Shown in pieces: positions 43,959 through 50,146 of a stretch of DNA of 50,146 nucleotides. Each line of letters starts with the position of its first letter. Position 1 is the first letter of the stretch. The stretch is from assembly GCA_964537685.1 (NCBI GenBank), contig CAZICM010000069.1, forward strand, positions 1-50,146. The letters run 5' to 3'. The position numbers and the translations under genes were made by a program. Under the pieces are notes generated by a model. That model was not told where the DNA came from. It searched no databases and saw only the letters and a list, made by a program, of their open reading frames with translations. The DNA is from CAZICM01 sp964537685. GTDB lineage: Bacteria; Myxococcota_A; Polyangia; Polyangiales; Polyangiaceae.

Positions 43959-45292
43959 GGGGTGCCGCCGCTTCCAATCCCCAATAAAGTCCGGGCCCGA
44001 TCGGGATCGACCGCTTCTCTGCCCACCGTTTTGGCATAGGCGGCCGCGCGTTCGACCAATTCAAAGCTGCCTTTGGCCAATACGCCTTTATCCATAAAAA
44101 TATTGTCTTCCAAACCGACGCGGGCATGGCCGCCCAATTTAATGGCCAATTCGGTCATGGGGCGCTGATGCCGGCCCACCGCCGCCACGGCCCAGGTCGC
44201 GCCGGGCGGTATTTGCGACATCATAAAGCGAACCACGTCTTCCCGGGCCGCGATGGCACCCGGTACGCCCAGCACAAATTGAAAATGCAAAGGTGCCGAA
44301 ATCGCGCCTTCTTTTAATAAAATGAGGGCTTCATCAATATGGCCAACTTCATAGCATTCGAGTTCGGGAATGCTGCCCGCCTGCCGTATAAGCTTGGCCA
44401 TTTCACGGATTTCCGGGCGGGTATTTACAAAAATATCGTTGCCAAAATTAATGGTTCCGCAGTTGAGCGAGGCCATTTCAGGCTTGCAGGCCAAGGGCTG
44501 CGCTCGTTCCGAAAGGCTCATTCCGACGGCTCCTCCCGTAGAGGTCTGAATAATCACGTCCGTCTTTTTGCGGATGGCTTCGATGGCCGCCTGAAACAAT
44601 TCGGTGGATTGAGTCGGTGTTCCATCAGGATTGCGCACATGCAAATGGATAACGGCCGCGCCCGCGTCTCTGCAGCGCGCGGCTTCATCGGCGATTTCTT
44701 CGGCCGTTATCGGTAAATAGGGCGTCTGTTCCCGCGTCGTTTCCGCGCCCACGATGGCCGCCGTTAGAATTAATTCCGTATTGGGAGGCGTAACAATAAT
44801 ATGGGGCGCGGGTGTGATAATCGGACGGGGTTCGGGCAATTGAGCGCTCTCGGGCGGAGGCGCCGACAGCGCGGGCAGCACCAAGCGCACTTTGCGCTGT
44901 TTGTCTTTGGGCACGACGCAGGTGCCGATGGCCCGGCACACCACAATCGGATTTTCATACGCCGCGGCCGCCGAAGGCGATAGGTGTTCGCCCTTGAGAT
45001 TGGAAATGACTTTTCTTGCTTCGAAGGCCATGGTGCGGCTGGTATTGCCCACCTTGGTGATCACGCCCGTGGCTTCGATGTAATCACCCGCGTTTACGGG
45101 CGCGAGAAACTCCACGGCTTCATACGCCCGGAACAGCCCTTCATCGCCATCAAGCCGAATCAACAGCTCTGTGGCGACATCTCCAAAGAGCGCAAGCATG
45201 CGCGCTCCATCGACCAATTCGCCCGCGTAATGCGCATCGTGGGAACCCATGCGCACCCGCAGCGTGACCGTTAATCCAACGCCGTAGCTCAT
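43955..45292 (-). CDS. Fusion of 3-aminobutyryl-CoA ammonia-lyase (Kal) and 3-keto-5-aminohexanoate cleavage enzyme (Kce/BKACE)
   Basis: 445 residues. Residues 1-125 match Kal, a hotdog-fold enzyme that removes ammonia from 3-aminobutyryl-CoA: SHDAHYAGELVDGARML, FGDVATELLIRLDGDEGLF and VVPKDKQRKV. A Pro-rich linker (about 138-165) follows. Residues about 168-440 match Kce, a zinc beta-keto acid cleavage enzyme (DUF849): LILTAAIVGAETT, the metal histidines in IHLHVRNPDGTPTQ, QTSTGGAVGM, GRHQ and GLEDNIFMDKG. In known lysine fermenters these are two genes, kal and kce. Here they are one polypeptide. No other lysine-fermentation gene (kamA, kamDE, kdd) is in the window. The gene is coupled to the downstream esterase. 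Confidence 0.92.
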   Translation of the reverse strand: MSYGVGLTVTLRVRMGSHDAHYAGELVDGARMLALFGDVATELLIRLDGDEGLFRAYEAVEFLAPVNAGDYIEATGVITKVGNTSRTMAFEARKVISNLKGEHLSPSAAAAYENPIVVCRAIGTCVVPKDKQRKVRLVLPALSAPPPESAQLPEPRPIITPAPHIIVTPPNTELILTAAIVGAETTREQTPYLPITAEEIADEAARCRDAGAAVIHLHVRNPDGTPTQSTELFQAAIEAIRKKTDVIIQTSTGGAVGMSLSERAQPLACKPEMASLNCGTINFGNDIFVNTRPEIREMAKLIRQAGSIPELECYEVGHIDEALILLKEGAISAPLHFQFVLGVPGAIAAREDVVRFMMSQIPPGATWAVAAVGRHQRPMTELAIKLGGHARVGLEDNIFMDKGVLAKGSFELVERAAAYAKTVGREAVDPDRARTLLGIGSGGTP

Positions 45293-45411
45293 GGCTGAAA
45301 GCTCTACCCTTTTCTTTGAGCGCGTGTAAATGCCAAGTCCGCACCGCCGATGGCCGGGCTGTTCCCGGGCGCGCGGCTTTTGGATCGAAGTACACCCAGC
45401 CTTAGATACAT

Positions 45412-46167
45412 ATGCACTTGATCGAAGCCCGAAATCTGCCGCGTCATGTTGGCATTATCCTGGATGGCAATGGCCGCTGGGCCGAGCTTAGAAATCAGCC
45501 CCGCGAGGCCGGTCACAAGGCGGGCAGCGCGGCGGTGCGGAAGATTGTGCGGGTGTGCCGCAGGCTTGGGCTTTCGGCGCTGACGCTGTATGCGTTTAGC
45601 GAGCAGAACTGGCACCGGCCCGAGCGCGAAGTCGATGCGCTGATGGGTTTATTGCGGGAGTTTTTGGTGTCCGAGCGCGATGAGATTTTGGACAATTCGA
45701 TCCGGCTTGTGGCCATTGGGAATCTCGAGCGGCTTCCTGAATCGGTGCGGGAATTGCTCAATCCGCTTCGCGCGGCTTCGGCGAATCATCAGCAGATGAC
45801 GCTGGCGCTGGCGCTGTCTTATGGAGGCCGCGAAGAGATCGCCGCCGTGGCCAAAGAGCTGGCGCTCGAAGCGGTGATGGGCAAGCTGGACCCTGCGGCC
45901 ATCGACGCAAATTTATTTGCATCGCGCGTTCCAAGCCTGTCGGTGGGCGATCCCGATTTGATTATCCGCACAGGAGGCGAGCAGCGGATCAGCAATTTTT
46001 TGCTGTACGGCGCGGCTTACGCGGAGCTTGCTTTCACGGATCGGCTGTGGCCCGATTTCAGCGAAGACGACTTGTTTGCAGCGATTGCAAGTTACCAAAA
46101 GCGAGAGCGGCGTTTTGGGCGCGTGGGCAAATCGATTGCGGCCCATCAAAAAACGCCTTCTCAATAG
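45412..46167 (+). CDS. uppS: Undecaprenyl diphosphate synthase (isoprenyl transferase)
   Basis: 251 residues. Cis-prenyltransferase motifs are present: ILDGNGRWA with catalytic Asp18, HKAGSAAVRKIV, LTLYAFSEQNWHRPEREVDALM, and the C-terminal RTGGEQRISNFLLYGAAYAEL. The product carries peptidoglycan and O-antigen precursors across the membrane. One unusual detail is HVGIILDGNGRWA without the Met of the usual IIMDGNGRWA. It is followed 43 bp later by cdsA, the conserved uppS-cdsA pair, although frr and dxr are not in this window. It is divergent from the Kal-Kce gene, with 119 bp between. Confidence 0.97.
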   Translation: MHLIEARNLPRHVGIILDGNGRWAELRNQPREAGHKAGSAAVRKIVRVCRRLGLSALTLYAFSEQNWHRPEREVDALMGLLREFLVSERDEILDNSIRLVAIGNLERLPESVRELLNPLRAASANHQQMTLALALSYGGREEIAAVAKELALEAVMGKLDPAAIDANLFASRVPSLSVGDPDLIIRTGGEQRISNFLLYGAAYAELAFTDRLWPDFSEDDLFAAIASYQKRERRFGRVGKSIAAHQKTPSQ

Positions 46168-46210
46168 ACCGATTTTCATTTTTTATCCGCACCGCGAAGG
46201 ACGCACTGCT

Positions 46211-47035
46211 TTGGCTCTGTCGAATCTGACTCAACGTCTTCTTGCCGCGCTTGTCGCGGTTCCTCTGTTGCTCGCGCTGCTGTACGCGGGGCCCGCGTGG
46301 GGATGGCTTGTGCTGGTGATGGCCGCGTCGGCTATCGGCTCGATGGAGCTCTACGGCATGACCCACAAGGGCGATCGGGTTTCGCAGGCGATATGCACGC
46401 TGCTTACGCTGGGCTTGATGTTCGGCGTATGGCAGTACGGGCGCGATGCGCGGGTGCTGCTGGGCATGCTGCTGGTTTTGCCGCTCGTGTCGATGTTTGT
46501 GGTGCTGTTTCGCTTGGGCGATATTCAGACGGCGGCGCTGCGGGTAACGGCTGGAGCATTTGGCCCTGTGTATGTGGGCGGCGGGCTTGTGGCGACGGCG
46601 CTCCTAAGACGCGATGCGGGAGCGGACGGGCCTTCGTTTGTCGTGCTTGCGCTTGTGCTTTCGTGGTTCTCGGATGCGGGCGCGTATTTCGCGGGACGCT
46701 TTTTGGGCAAGCACAAACTGTATGAAGCGGTGAGCCCGAAGAAGACCATCGAGGGCGCGATTGGCGGGTTGTTGGCCGGTATGGCGGGCGCGGTGGTGAT
46801 GCAGATCTTTTTTCTCCGATCGATGCCGCTCGTGCATGCGCTGATTCTCGCGGCCATCGCGGGAGCGCTTGGTCAAGCGGGCGATTTAGGCGAATCGCTG
46901 CTAAAGCGCTCGGTGGGCGTCAAAGACTCCGGTGGAATTGTTCCGGGGCACGGTGGGATTTTGGATCGGGTAGATGCGCTGCTGGTAACGAGCGTGAGTT
47001 TGTATTTTTATTTGCTGTTGGTGCGAGGGGTCTGA
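46211..47035 (+). CDS. cdsA: Phosphatidate cytidylyltransferase
   Basis: 274 residues, all in about eight membrane helices. The start is a TTG at 46211, preceded by AAGGA at 9 bp; the frame continues upstream inside uppS but no ATG fits the family length of 270-285. The CDP-diglyceride synthase signature is seen at the C-terminus: QAGDLGESLLKRSVGVKDSG and PGHGGILDRVDAL. It makes CDP-diacylglycerol, the precursor of phosphatidylglycerol and phosphatidylethanolamine, and is inner-membrane located. It is coupled to uppS, the usual partner. Confidence 0.95.
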   Translation: MALSNLTQRLLAALVAVPLLLALLYAGPAWGWLVLVMAASAIGSMELYGMTHKGDRVSQAICTLLTLGLMFGVWQYGRDARVLLGMLLVLPLVSMFVVLFRLGDIQTAALRVTAGAFGPVYVGGGLVATALLRRDAGADGPSFVVLALVLSWFSDAGAYFAGRFLGKHKLYEAVSPKKTIEGAIGGLLAGMAGAVVMQIFFLRSMPLVHALILAAIAGALGQAGDLGESLLKRSVGVKDSGGIVPGHGGILDRVDALLVTSVSLYFYLLLVRGV

Positions 47036-47173
47036 TCGCATCGCTGGGCTTTAAATCAAGGCATTCTTCATCGCGCGCACCTCTCCATGCGGAAGGATTG
47101 GCAAGGTTTAGCCCGTTTGTGACGCAGTGCATGATTGAAGTGCGGAAAAGAGCGCACTAAATGCACGCGCATC

Positions 47174-48511
47174 ATGAACGACGACCAATCCAAATCCGCA
47201 TCGAACGCGGCCCAGGCGCCGCAAATTCCCGCGCCCGCGCCTTCCCAGGCCAAGGCGAAATACGAATTTTTTAAAGTCATTCAGAACTATTTGGCGGAAG
47301 CGGCGCGCGTAGCCGGAGTAGCGCCGCATGTGACGACGATCCTCAGTCAGCCGAAGAATGAGATCATCGTCAATTTCCCCGTGCGCATGGATGACGGTTC
47401 ATACCGGGTATTCAAGGGGTATCGCATTCAGCACAACAATCTGCTGGGGCCCTACAAGGGCGGCCTTCGTTATCACGAGAGCGTTTCGCTCGACGATTTA
47501 AAGGCTTTGGCCGCGATGATGACCTGGAAGTGCGCGCTGATGAATTTGCCTTACGGCGGCGGCAAAGGCGGCATTAAGTTCGATCCCAACGGTGTTTCGC
47601 AGCCGGAGCTTCAGCGTATTACGCGCCGTTTTATTCACGCGCTCGGTTTGAATATCGGGCCTGAGACAGACATTCCGGCACCGGACATGGGCACCAACGC
47701 GCGTGTGATGGCATGGGCGATGGACACGTATATGAACACCGTGGGACAGCTTTCGAAGCAAGCGGTCAAGGGCGTTGTCACGGGCAAGCCCATTGCATCG
47801 GGCGGCACGCTGGGGCGCGACAAGGCGACGGGTCAAGGGCTTGTCCATTGCATTACCGAGTGGGCCGAGGACAAGGGTTTTAATTTAGAAGGCTCAACGA
47901 TAACCGTGCAGGGTTTTGGCAATGTCGGTTCGCACGCGGCGGTTATCCTGTCGCGTTTGGGCTGTTCATGTGTAGCCGTCGGCGATCACACCGGATATTT
48001 ATACAATGCCGAAGGGTTTAATCCTCACAAGCTTCAGGAATATGTAAAGCGCAATCGTTCTATTGCTGGATATCCGAGTGGCAAGCCGATTTCGCGCGAT
48101 GAATTTTTCCGTATCAAGAGCGATATTTTTATTCCGGCGGCTCTCGAGAATCAAATCGGCGTGGAAGAAGCCACGGTGCTTCAGACCAAGCTGGTGGCCG
48201 AGGGGGCCAACGGACCGTGCACGCCTGAAGGCGAGAAGATTCTGATGGATCGCGGCATTGATATTCTGCCCGACGTGCTTGCCAATTCGGGTGGTGTGAC
48301 AGTGAGCTATTACGAATGGGTACAGAACAAGCGGTCCGAGTCATGGACGCTTGAAGAAGTCGACGAGAAGCTCGAGAAGGCGATGAAGAAGGCGTATCGC
48401 GAGGTCGACGATTTTGCGCGGCTCAAGAAGTGCACGCTTCGGGTGGCGGCATATGCCGTTGCGCTTCAGAGGCTAGATACGGTGTATGCGGAGAGGGAGA
48501 TTTTCCCCTGA
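47174..48511 (+). CDS. gdhA: Glutamate dehydrogenase (Glu/Leu/Phe/Val dehydrogenase family)
   Basis: 445 residues from the ATG at 47174; the frame extends upstream but the family begins here. An Ala/Pro/Gln-rich N-terminal stretch of about 25 residues precedes the first helix and is unusual. Substrate motifs GPYKGGLRYH (92-101), MTWKCALMNLPYGGGKGG (with catalytic Lys131) and PAPDMGT are intact. The nucleotide fold has TVQGFGNVGSHAA, and GTLGRDKATGQG marks the family. It interconverts glutamate and 2-oxoglutarate with NAD(P). Cofactor preference cannot be read with certainty. A strong terminator follows. Confidence 0.95.
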   Translation: MNDDQSKSASNAAQAPQIPAPAPSQAKAKYEFFKVIQNYLAEAARVAGVAPHVTTILSQPKNEIIVNFPVRMDDGSYRVFKGYRIQHNNLLGPYKGGLRYHESVSLDDLKALAAMMTWKCALMNLPYGGGKGGIKFDPNGVSQPELQRITRRFIHALGLNIGPETDIPAPDMGTNARVMAWAMDTYMNTVGQLSKQAVKGVVTGKPIASGGTLGRDKATGQGLVHCITEWAEDKGFNLEGSTITVQGFGNVGSHAAVILSRLGCSCVAVGDHTGYLYNAEGFNPHKLQEYVKRNRSIAGYPSGKPISRDEFFRIKSDIFIPAALENQIGVEEATVLQTKLVAEGANGPCTPEGEKILMDRGIDILPDVLANSGGVTVSYYEWVQNKRSESWTLEEVDEKLEKAMKKAYREVDDFARLKKCTLRVAAYAVALQRLDTVYAEREIFP

Positions 48512-48546
48512 ACAGGTAGACGGCTCAGCGAGCCAATTCGGATAAG

Positions 48547-49257
48547 TTAGGCGGGAGACTTCTTTGGTTCTCCCGCCTTCTTTTTGGATTCGCTTCGCTT
48601 ACGCTTGGGGAAGAACGACTCCACAAAGGCCCTCTGTCCGGGGAAGGCCGCCCTTAATTTTCCGTAGCTCTGCTCCAGTGCCGAACGCAACACCAGGCGG
48701 GCTTGTTGTTCGGCGTTATCCAAAAGGCTTTGCGCCTTGATTTGAGCATCACAATCCCCCTTGCTTTGAAGGCACTGCGAGATAGCCGCATTGAGATGGG
48801 CCAGTGCGGTTATTTTTCCATCGAAATCGGGCAGCGCATCGATATGGCCTGCGATTTGCTGAACGGTGTCCAATTTAAGCTGGGCATCGCTGCGGGCGAT
48901 ATCGCCTGGATGCTGATTAAGAAAGACCATCAAGTAGATAGGATGTTCACGATTTCGCAAGGCGGGGCCATTGAGCACGGCATCGCCTGCGCCAAGGAGT
49001 CTGAAGTTAAGGGCCAGATTAAAGACCGAGAACTGAGCATCGAGCTTTTGAGACAGCCGTTCGGCGCCGACTCTAGCATCGCGGGCAGCGATGAGCGCGG
49101 AAGTAGCGGTGGAGACGGCGGCGGCGACTTCGGCGACGGCTATTTTTTGCTGGGGAGTGATCAAGGGTGAATTAGCCCAAGCGGCGGCGGCTCCATCGGT
49201 ATGGTCGGCATATTCGATGTAGGATTCGCTTGAAGCGGAGATGCTGGGGAGTTGCAT
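48547..49257 (-). CDS. Uncharacterised helical protein with lysine-rich tail
   Basis: 236 residues from an ATG at 49257 with a moderate ribosome site (AAAGGTAG). Predicted long helices are rich in Ala, Gln and Leu (IAVAEVAAAVSTATSALIAARDARVGAERL; QSLLDNAEQQARLVLRSALEQ). The C-terminal 20 residues are Lys/Arg/Pro-rich (FFPKRKRSES, KKAGEPKKSPA), like histone-tail or nucleic-acid-binding tails. I do not recognise a family. The 3' end overlaps the gdh terminator, so that its last codons form one arm of a hairpin on the other strand. It is convergent with gdh. Confidence 0.75.
   Translation of the reverse strand: MQLPSISASSESYIEYADHTDGAAAAWANSPLITPQQKIAVAEVAAAVSTATSALIAARDARVGAERLSQKLDAQFSVFNLALNFRLLGAGDAVLNGPALRNREHPIYLMVFLNQHPGDIARSDAQLKLDTVQQIAGHIDALPDFDGKITALAHLNAAISQCLQSKGDCDAQIKAQSLLDNAEQQARLVLRSALEQSYGKLRAAFPGQRAFVESFFPKRKRSESKKKAGEPKKSPA
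48550..48585 (+). terminator. Rho-independent terminator of gdhA
   Basis: GGCGGGAGA (48550-48558) pairs perfectly with TCTCCCGCC (48569-48577), then TTCTTTTT. It lies 39 bp after the gdh stop and inside the last codons of the convergent gene. Confidence 0.92.
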
Positions 49258-49284
49258 GGTGATGTTCTACCTTTCTGGTGTATG

Positions 49285-49327
49285 AAAAAAGGCCGGGGAG
49301 GCAGTTCATGTTGAATACCTTCCCCGG
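49285..49327 (-). terminator. Rho-independent terminator facing the lysine-tailed gene
   Basis: On the minus strand CCGGGGAAGG (49327-49318) pairs with CCTCCCCGG (49301-49293), with one bulge, and six T residues follow (49290-49285). It would end a transcript coming from the 42-bp repeat region; the start codon of the lysine-tailed gene is 28 bp further on. Confidence 0.75.
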
Positions 49328-49366
49328 TGCGCATTCGCGCGGGTCTGGAGGGTTGAACGGCGGCGT

Positions 49367-49846
49367 TTAAAAACGCATTCCAAGGGGGCGAAAAAAAATT
49401 TTTTGGCTTGTTTTAGGCTGGATTTGCGCTGGGCAGAAGGGGAAGGTTTGCTCACGGGCGGCCGACGGCGATGCGGGCGCCGTATTCAAATGCTCACGGG
49501 CGGCCTGCATCGATGGGCAGGCGATGTTGAAATGCTCAGGGGCGGCCTGCATCGATGAGCGCTGCGTTTTGCCATGCTCACGGGCGGCCGACGGCGATGC
49601 GGGCGCCGTATTCAAATGCTCAGGGGCGGCCTGCATCGATGAGCGCTGTGTTTTGCCATGCTCAGGGGCGGCCGACGTCGGTGCGGGCGCCGTATTCAAA
49701 TGTCTGTAGGCATTCTGCATGACCGCAGGCGTTGTGTGGCCATGCTTATTCCATTGCGGATGCGGGTCGCGCCGCGCTTCCGCTTTTGCCCCGGGGTTCA
49801 GGAGGGGTTGTCGCTTTGGTTTTAGGGTAGGACGTTGTCTGTCCAT
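49367..49846 (-). CDS. Possible 14-residue-repeat protein (uncertain)
   Basis: 159 codons. The centre consists of 14-residue repeats alternating EHLNTAPASPSAAR and EHGKTQRSSMQAAP, encoded by the 42-bp tandem repeat. The flanks are Arg/Pro/Lys-rich. Because 42 is a multiple of 3, all frames tend to stay open, so this reading is not proven. In its favour: a terminator lies just downstream on the same strand. Against it: no clear ribosome site at the ATG at 49846 and no known family. An opposite-strand frame at 49524-49709 is also open. Confidence 0.35.
   Translation of the reverse strand: MDRQRPTLKPKRQPLLNPGAKAEARRDPHPQWNKHGHTTPAVMQNAYRHLNTAPAPTSAAPEHGKTQRSSMQAAPEHLNTAPASPSAAREHGKTQRSSMQAAPEHFNIACPSMQAAREHLNTAPASPSAAREQTFPFCPAQIQPKTSQKIFFRPLGMRF
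49449..49742. repeat. 42-bp tandem repeat (seven units)
   Basis: Six good units start at 49449, 49491, 49533, 49575, 49617 and 49659, and a degenerate seventh at 49701. Each begins tgctcacggg or tgctcagggg, and two sub-types alternate (gccgacggcgatgcgggcgc and gcctgcatcgatgagcg). There are no spacers, so it is not CRISPR. Confidence 0.95.
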
Positions 49847-49898
49847 GCCGGGAGTTTTGATATTGAGGTGGGTTTTGCGCGCTCTGTAGTCTGGATAG

Positions 49899-50146
49899 AT
49901 GGAATGGGCGTTCAGGATTTTTGTTTTTGTTTTGTATTGGATGGTGGGAGTTCAGGTTGCATGGGCCGATATTGGGCCAGTGTTCGATCCCAATATCCCT
50001 GGGCCGGTTTTGCCTTCGGATACGGTAATATCGAGTTCGGGGATTGGGTACTTGGGGGGCGCTGGGTCGGTTAGCGCGGGCGGCGAATATGTTTGGCAAT
50101 TGCCGCTGTGGACGCCGGATGGACGGGGCGGATTTAAGCCGGAGCT
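49899..50146 (+). CDS. Start of a secreted Rhs/YD-repeat-like protein (partial, runs off the window)
   Basis: 82 codons from the ATG at 49899, which follows an in-frame TAG directly, so this is the first possible start. A hydrophobic leader (FRIFVFVLYWMVGVQVAWA) with a cleavage site AWA-D predicts secretion. The mature start has DPNIPGPVLPSDTVISS, then a Gly/Ser stretch and SVSAGGEYVWQLPLWTPDGR, ending FKPEL at the window edge. This is the pattern at the beginning of Rhs/SpvB/TcB-type proteins, where a 'P-LSLSYSS' motif and YD repeats come next. Those proteins form large shells that enclose a toxin. Only the N-terminus is visible, so the assignment is by pattern. Confidence 0.6.
   Translation, partial: MEWAFRIFVFVLYWMVGVQVAWADIGPVFDPNIPGPVLPSDTVISSSGIGYLGGAGSVSAGGEYVWQLPLWTPDGRGGFKPE

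Noticed and set aside
47095..47120. TTGGCAAGG...TTTAGC resembling a sigma-54 promoter before gdh
   Set aside because: The distance between GG and GC is one base shorter than the strict -24/-12 spacing.
49449..49742. Possible CRISPR array in the 42-bp repeat
   Set aside because: Units are directly adjacent with no spacers, and there are two alternating sub-types, so it is a tandem repeat.
49835..50074. Plus-strand frame overlapping the Rhs-like start
   Set aside because: A different frame of the same sequence; the frame starting at 49899 has a signal peptide and a recognisable N-terminus, this one has neither.

Overview
The window reads as a chromosomal segment of a myxobacterium-like member of the Myxococcota (Polyangia or a relative), at roughly 55-60% GC by eye. 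Several independent signs support this. There is a myxobacterial cysteine-rich repeat (DUF4215 type) behind an effector-associated-like domain. Lipoproteins carry long Ser/Gly linkers. A SUMF1-type lipoprotein has a Gly-Met linker. A thrombospondin-type-3/OmpA outer-membrane protein, a giant CheB-CheR-PAS-kinase-receiver hybrid and a complete moxR-bat operon are present. No tRNA, rRNA, CRISPR array, insertion sequence or phage module was recognised. Two 100-base N runs (2154-2253 and 5654-5753) are assembly gaps, and both sit inside tandem repeats.

Region 1-5,980 is accessory. It holds the 3' tip of one AAA-ATPase/nuclease-like gene followed by a complete paralogue, a convergent TPR lipoprotein with 141-bp repeats, a truncated DUF2281-type antitoxin gene abutting a hicAB pair, a candidate membrane receptor (EAD-like domain, transmembrane helix, DUF4215) and a 41-bp minisatellite. 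Region 5,980-8,570 has two lipoproteins. Region 8,690-11,560 is a probable crp/fnr - DMT transporter - phosphofructokinase unit read leftwards. A hairpin plus U-run lies in the crp leader and suggests a small RNA or attenuator. Region 12,010-15,240 reads right: rpoN (sigma-54), an uncharacterised gene and an orphan ExbD/TolR protein.

Region 15,900-25,170 is an eight-gene leftward operon: moxR, DUF58, a DUF4381-like gene, batA, batB, batC, batD and batE. Every junction overlaps, by 4 bp (ATGA or GTGA) except batB-batC, where a GTG start with a strong ribosome site gives an 11-bp overlap. This is a classic MoxR ATPase with VWA proteins and their envelope partners. Region 25,600-32,400 is surface biology: an OmpA/TSP3 porin-like protein, a small lipoprotein, a collagen-like Gly-X-Y fibre with its terminator, and a CASTOR/POLLUX-like ion channel without the usual potassium filter.

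Region 32,450-45,300 holds an unknown protein, the 1552-residue CheB/CheR/kinase hybrid, a YkuE-like metallophosphoesterase, a SUMF1-like lipoprotein, an 847-residue phosphodiester-glycosidase-like protein, an HSL-type esterase and a fusion of 3-aminobutyryl-CoA ammonia-lyase (Kal) with 3-keto-5-aminohexanoate cleavage enzyme (Kce). Region 45,400-48,600 is housekeeping: uppS, cdsA and glutamate dehydrogenase with a strong terminator. The right end carries a lysine-tailed unknown protein, a 42-bp tandem repeat that could encode a 14-residue repeat protein, and the first 82 codons of what looks like a secreted Rhs/YD-repeat protein running off the window.

The most unusual items are the EAD-TM-DUF4215 architecture, the Kal-Kce fusion, the candidate leader or small RNA before crp, the in-frame 42-bp repeat locus with its own terminator next to the Rhs-like gene, and the channel with an atypical filter.
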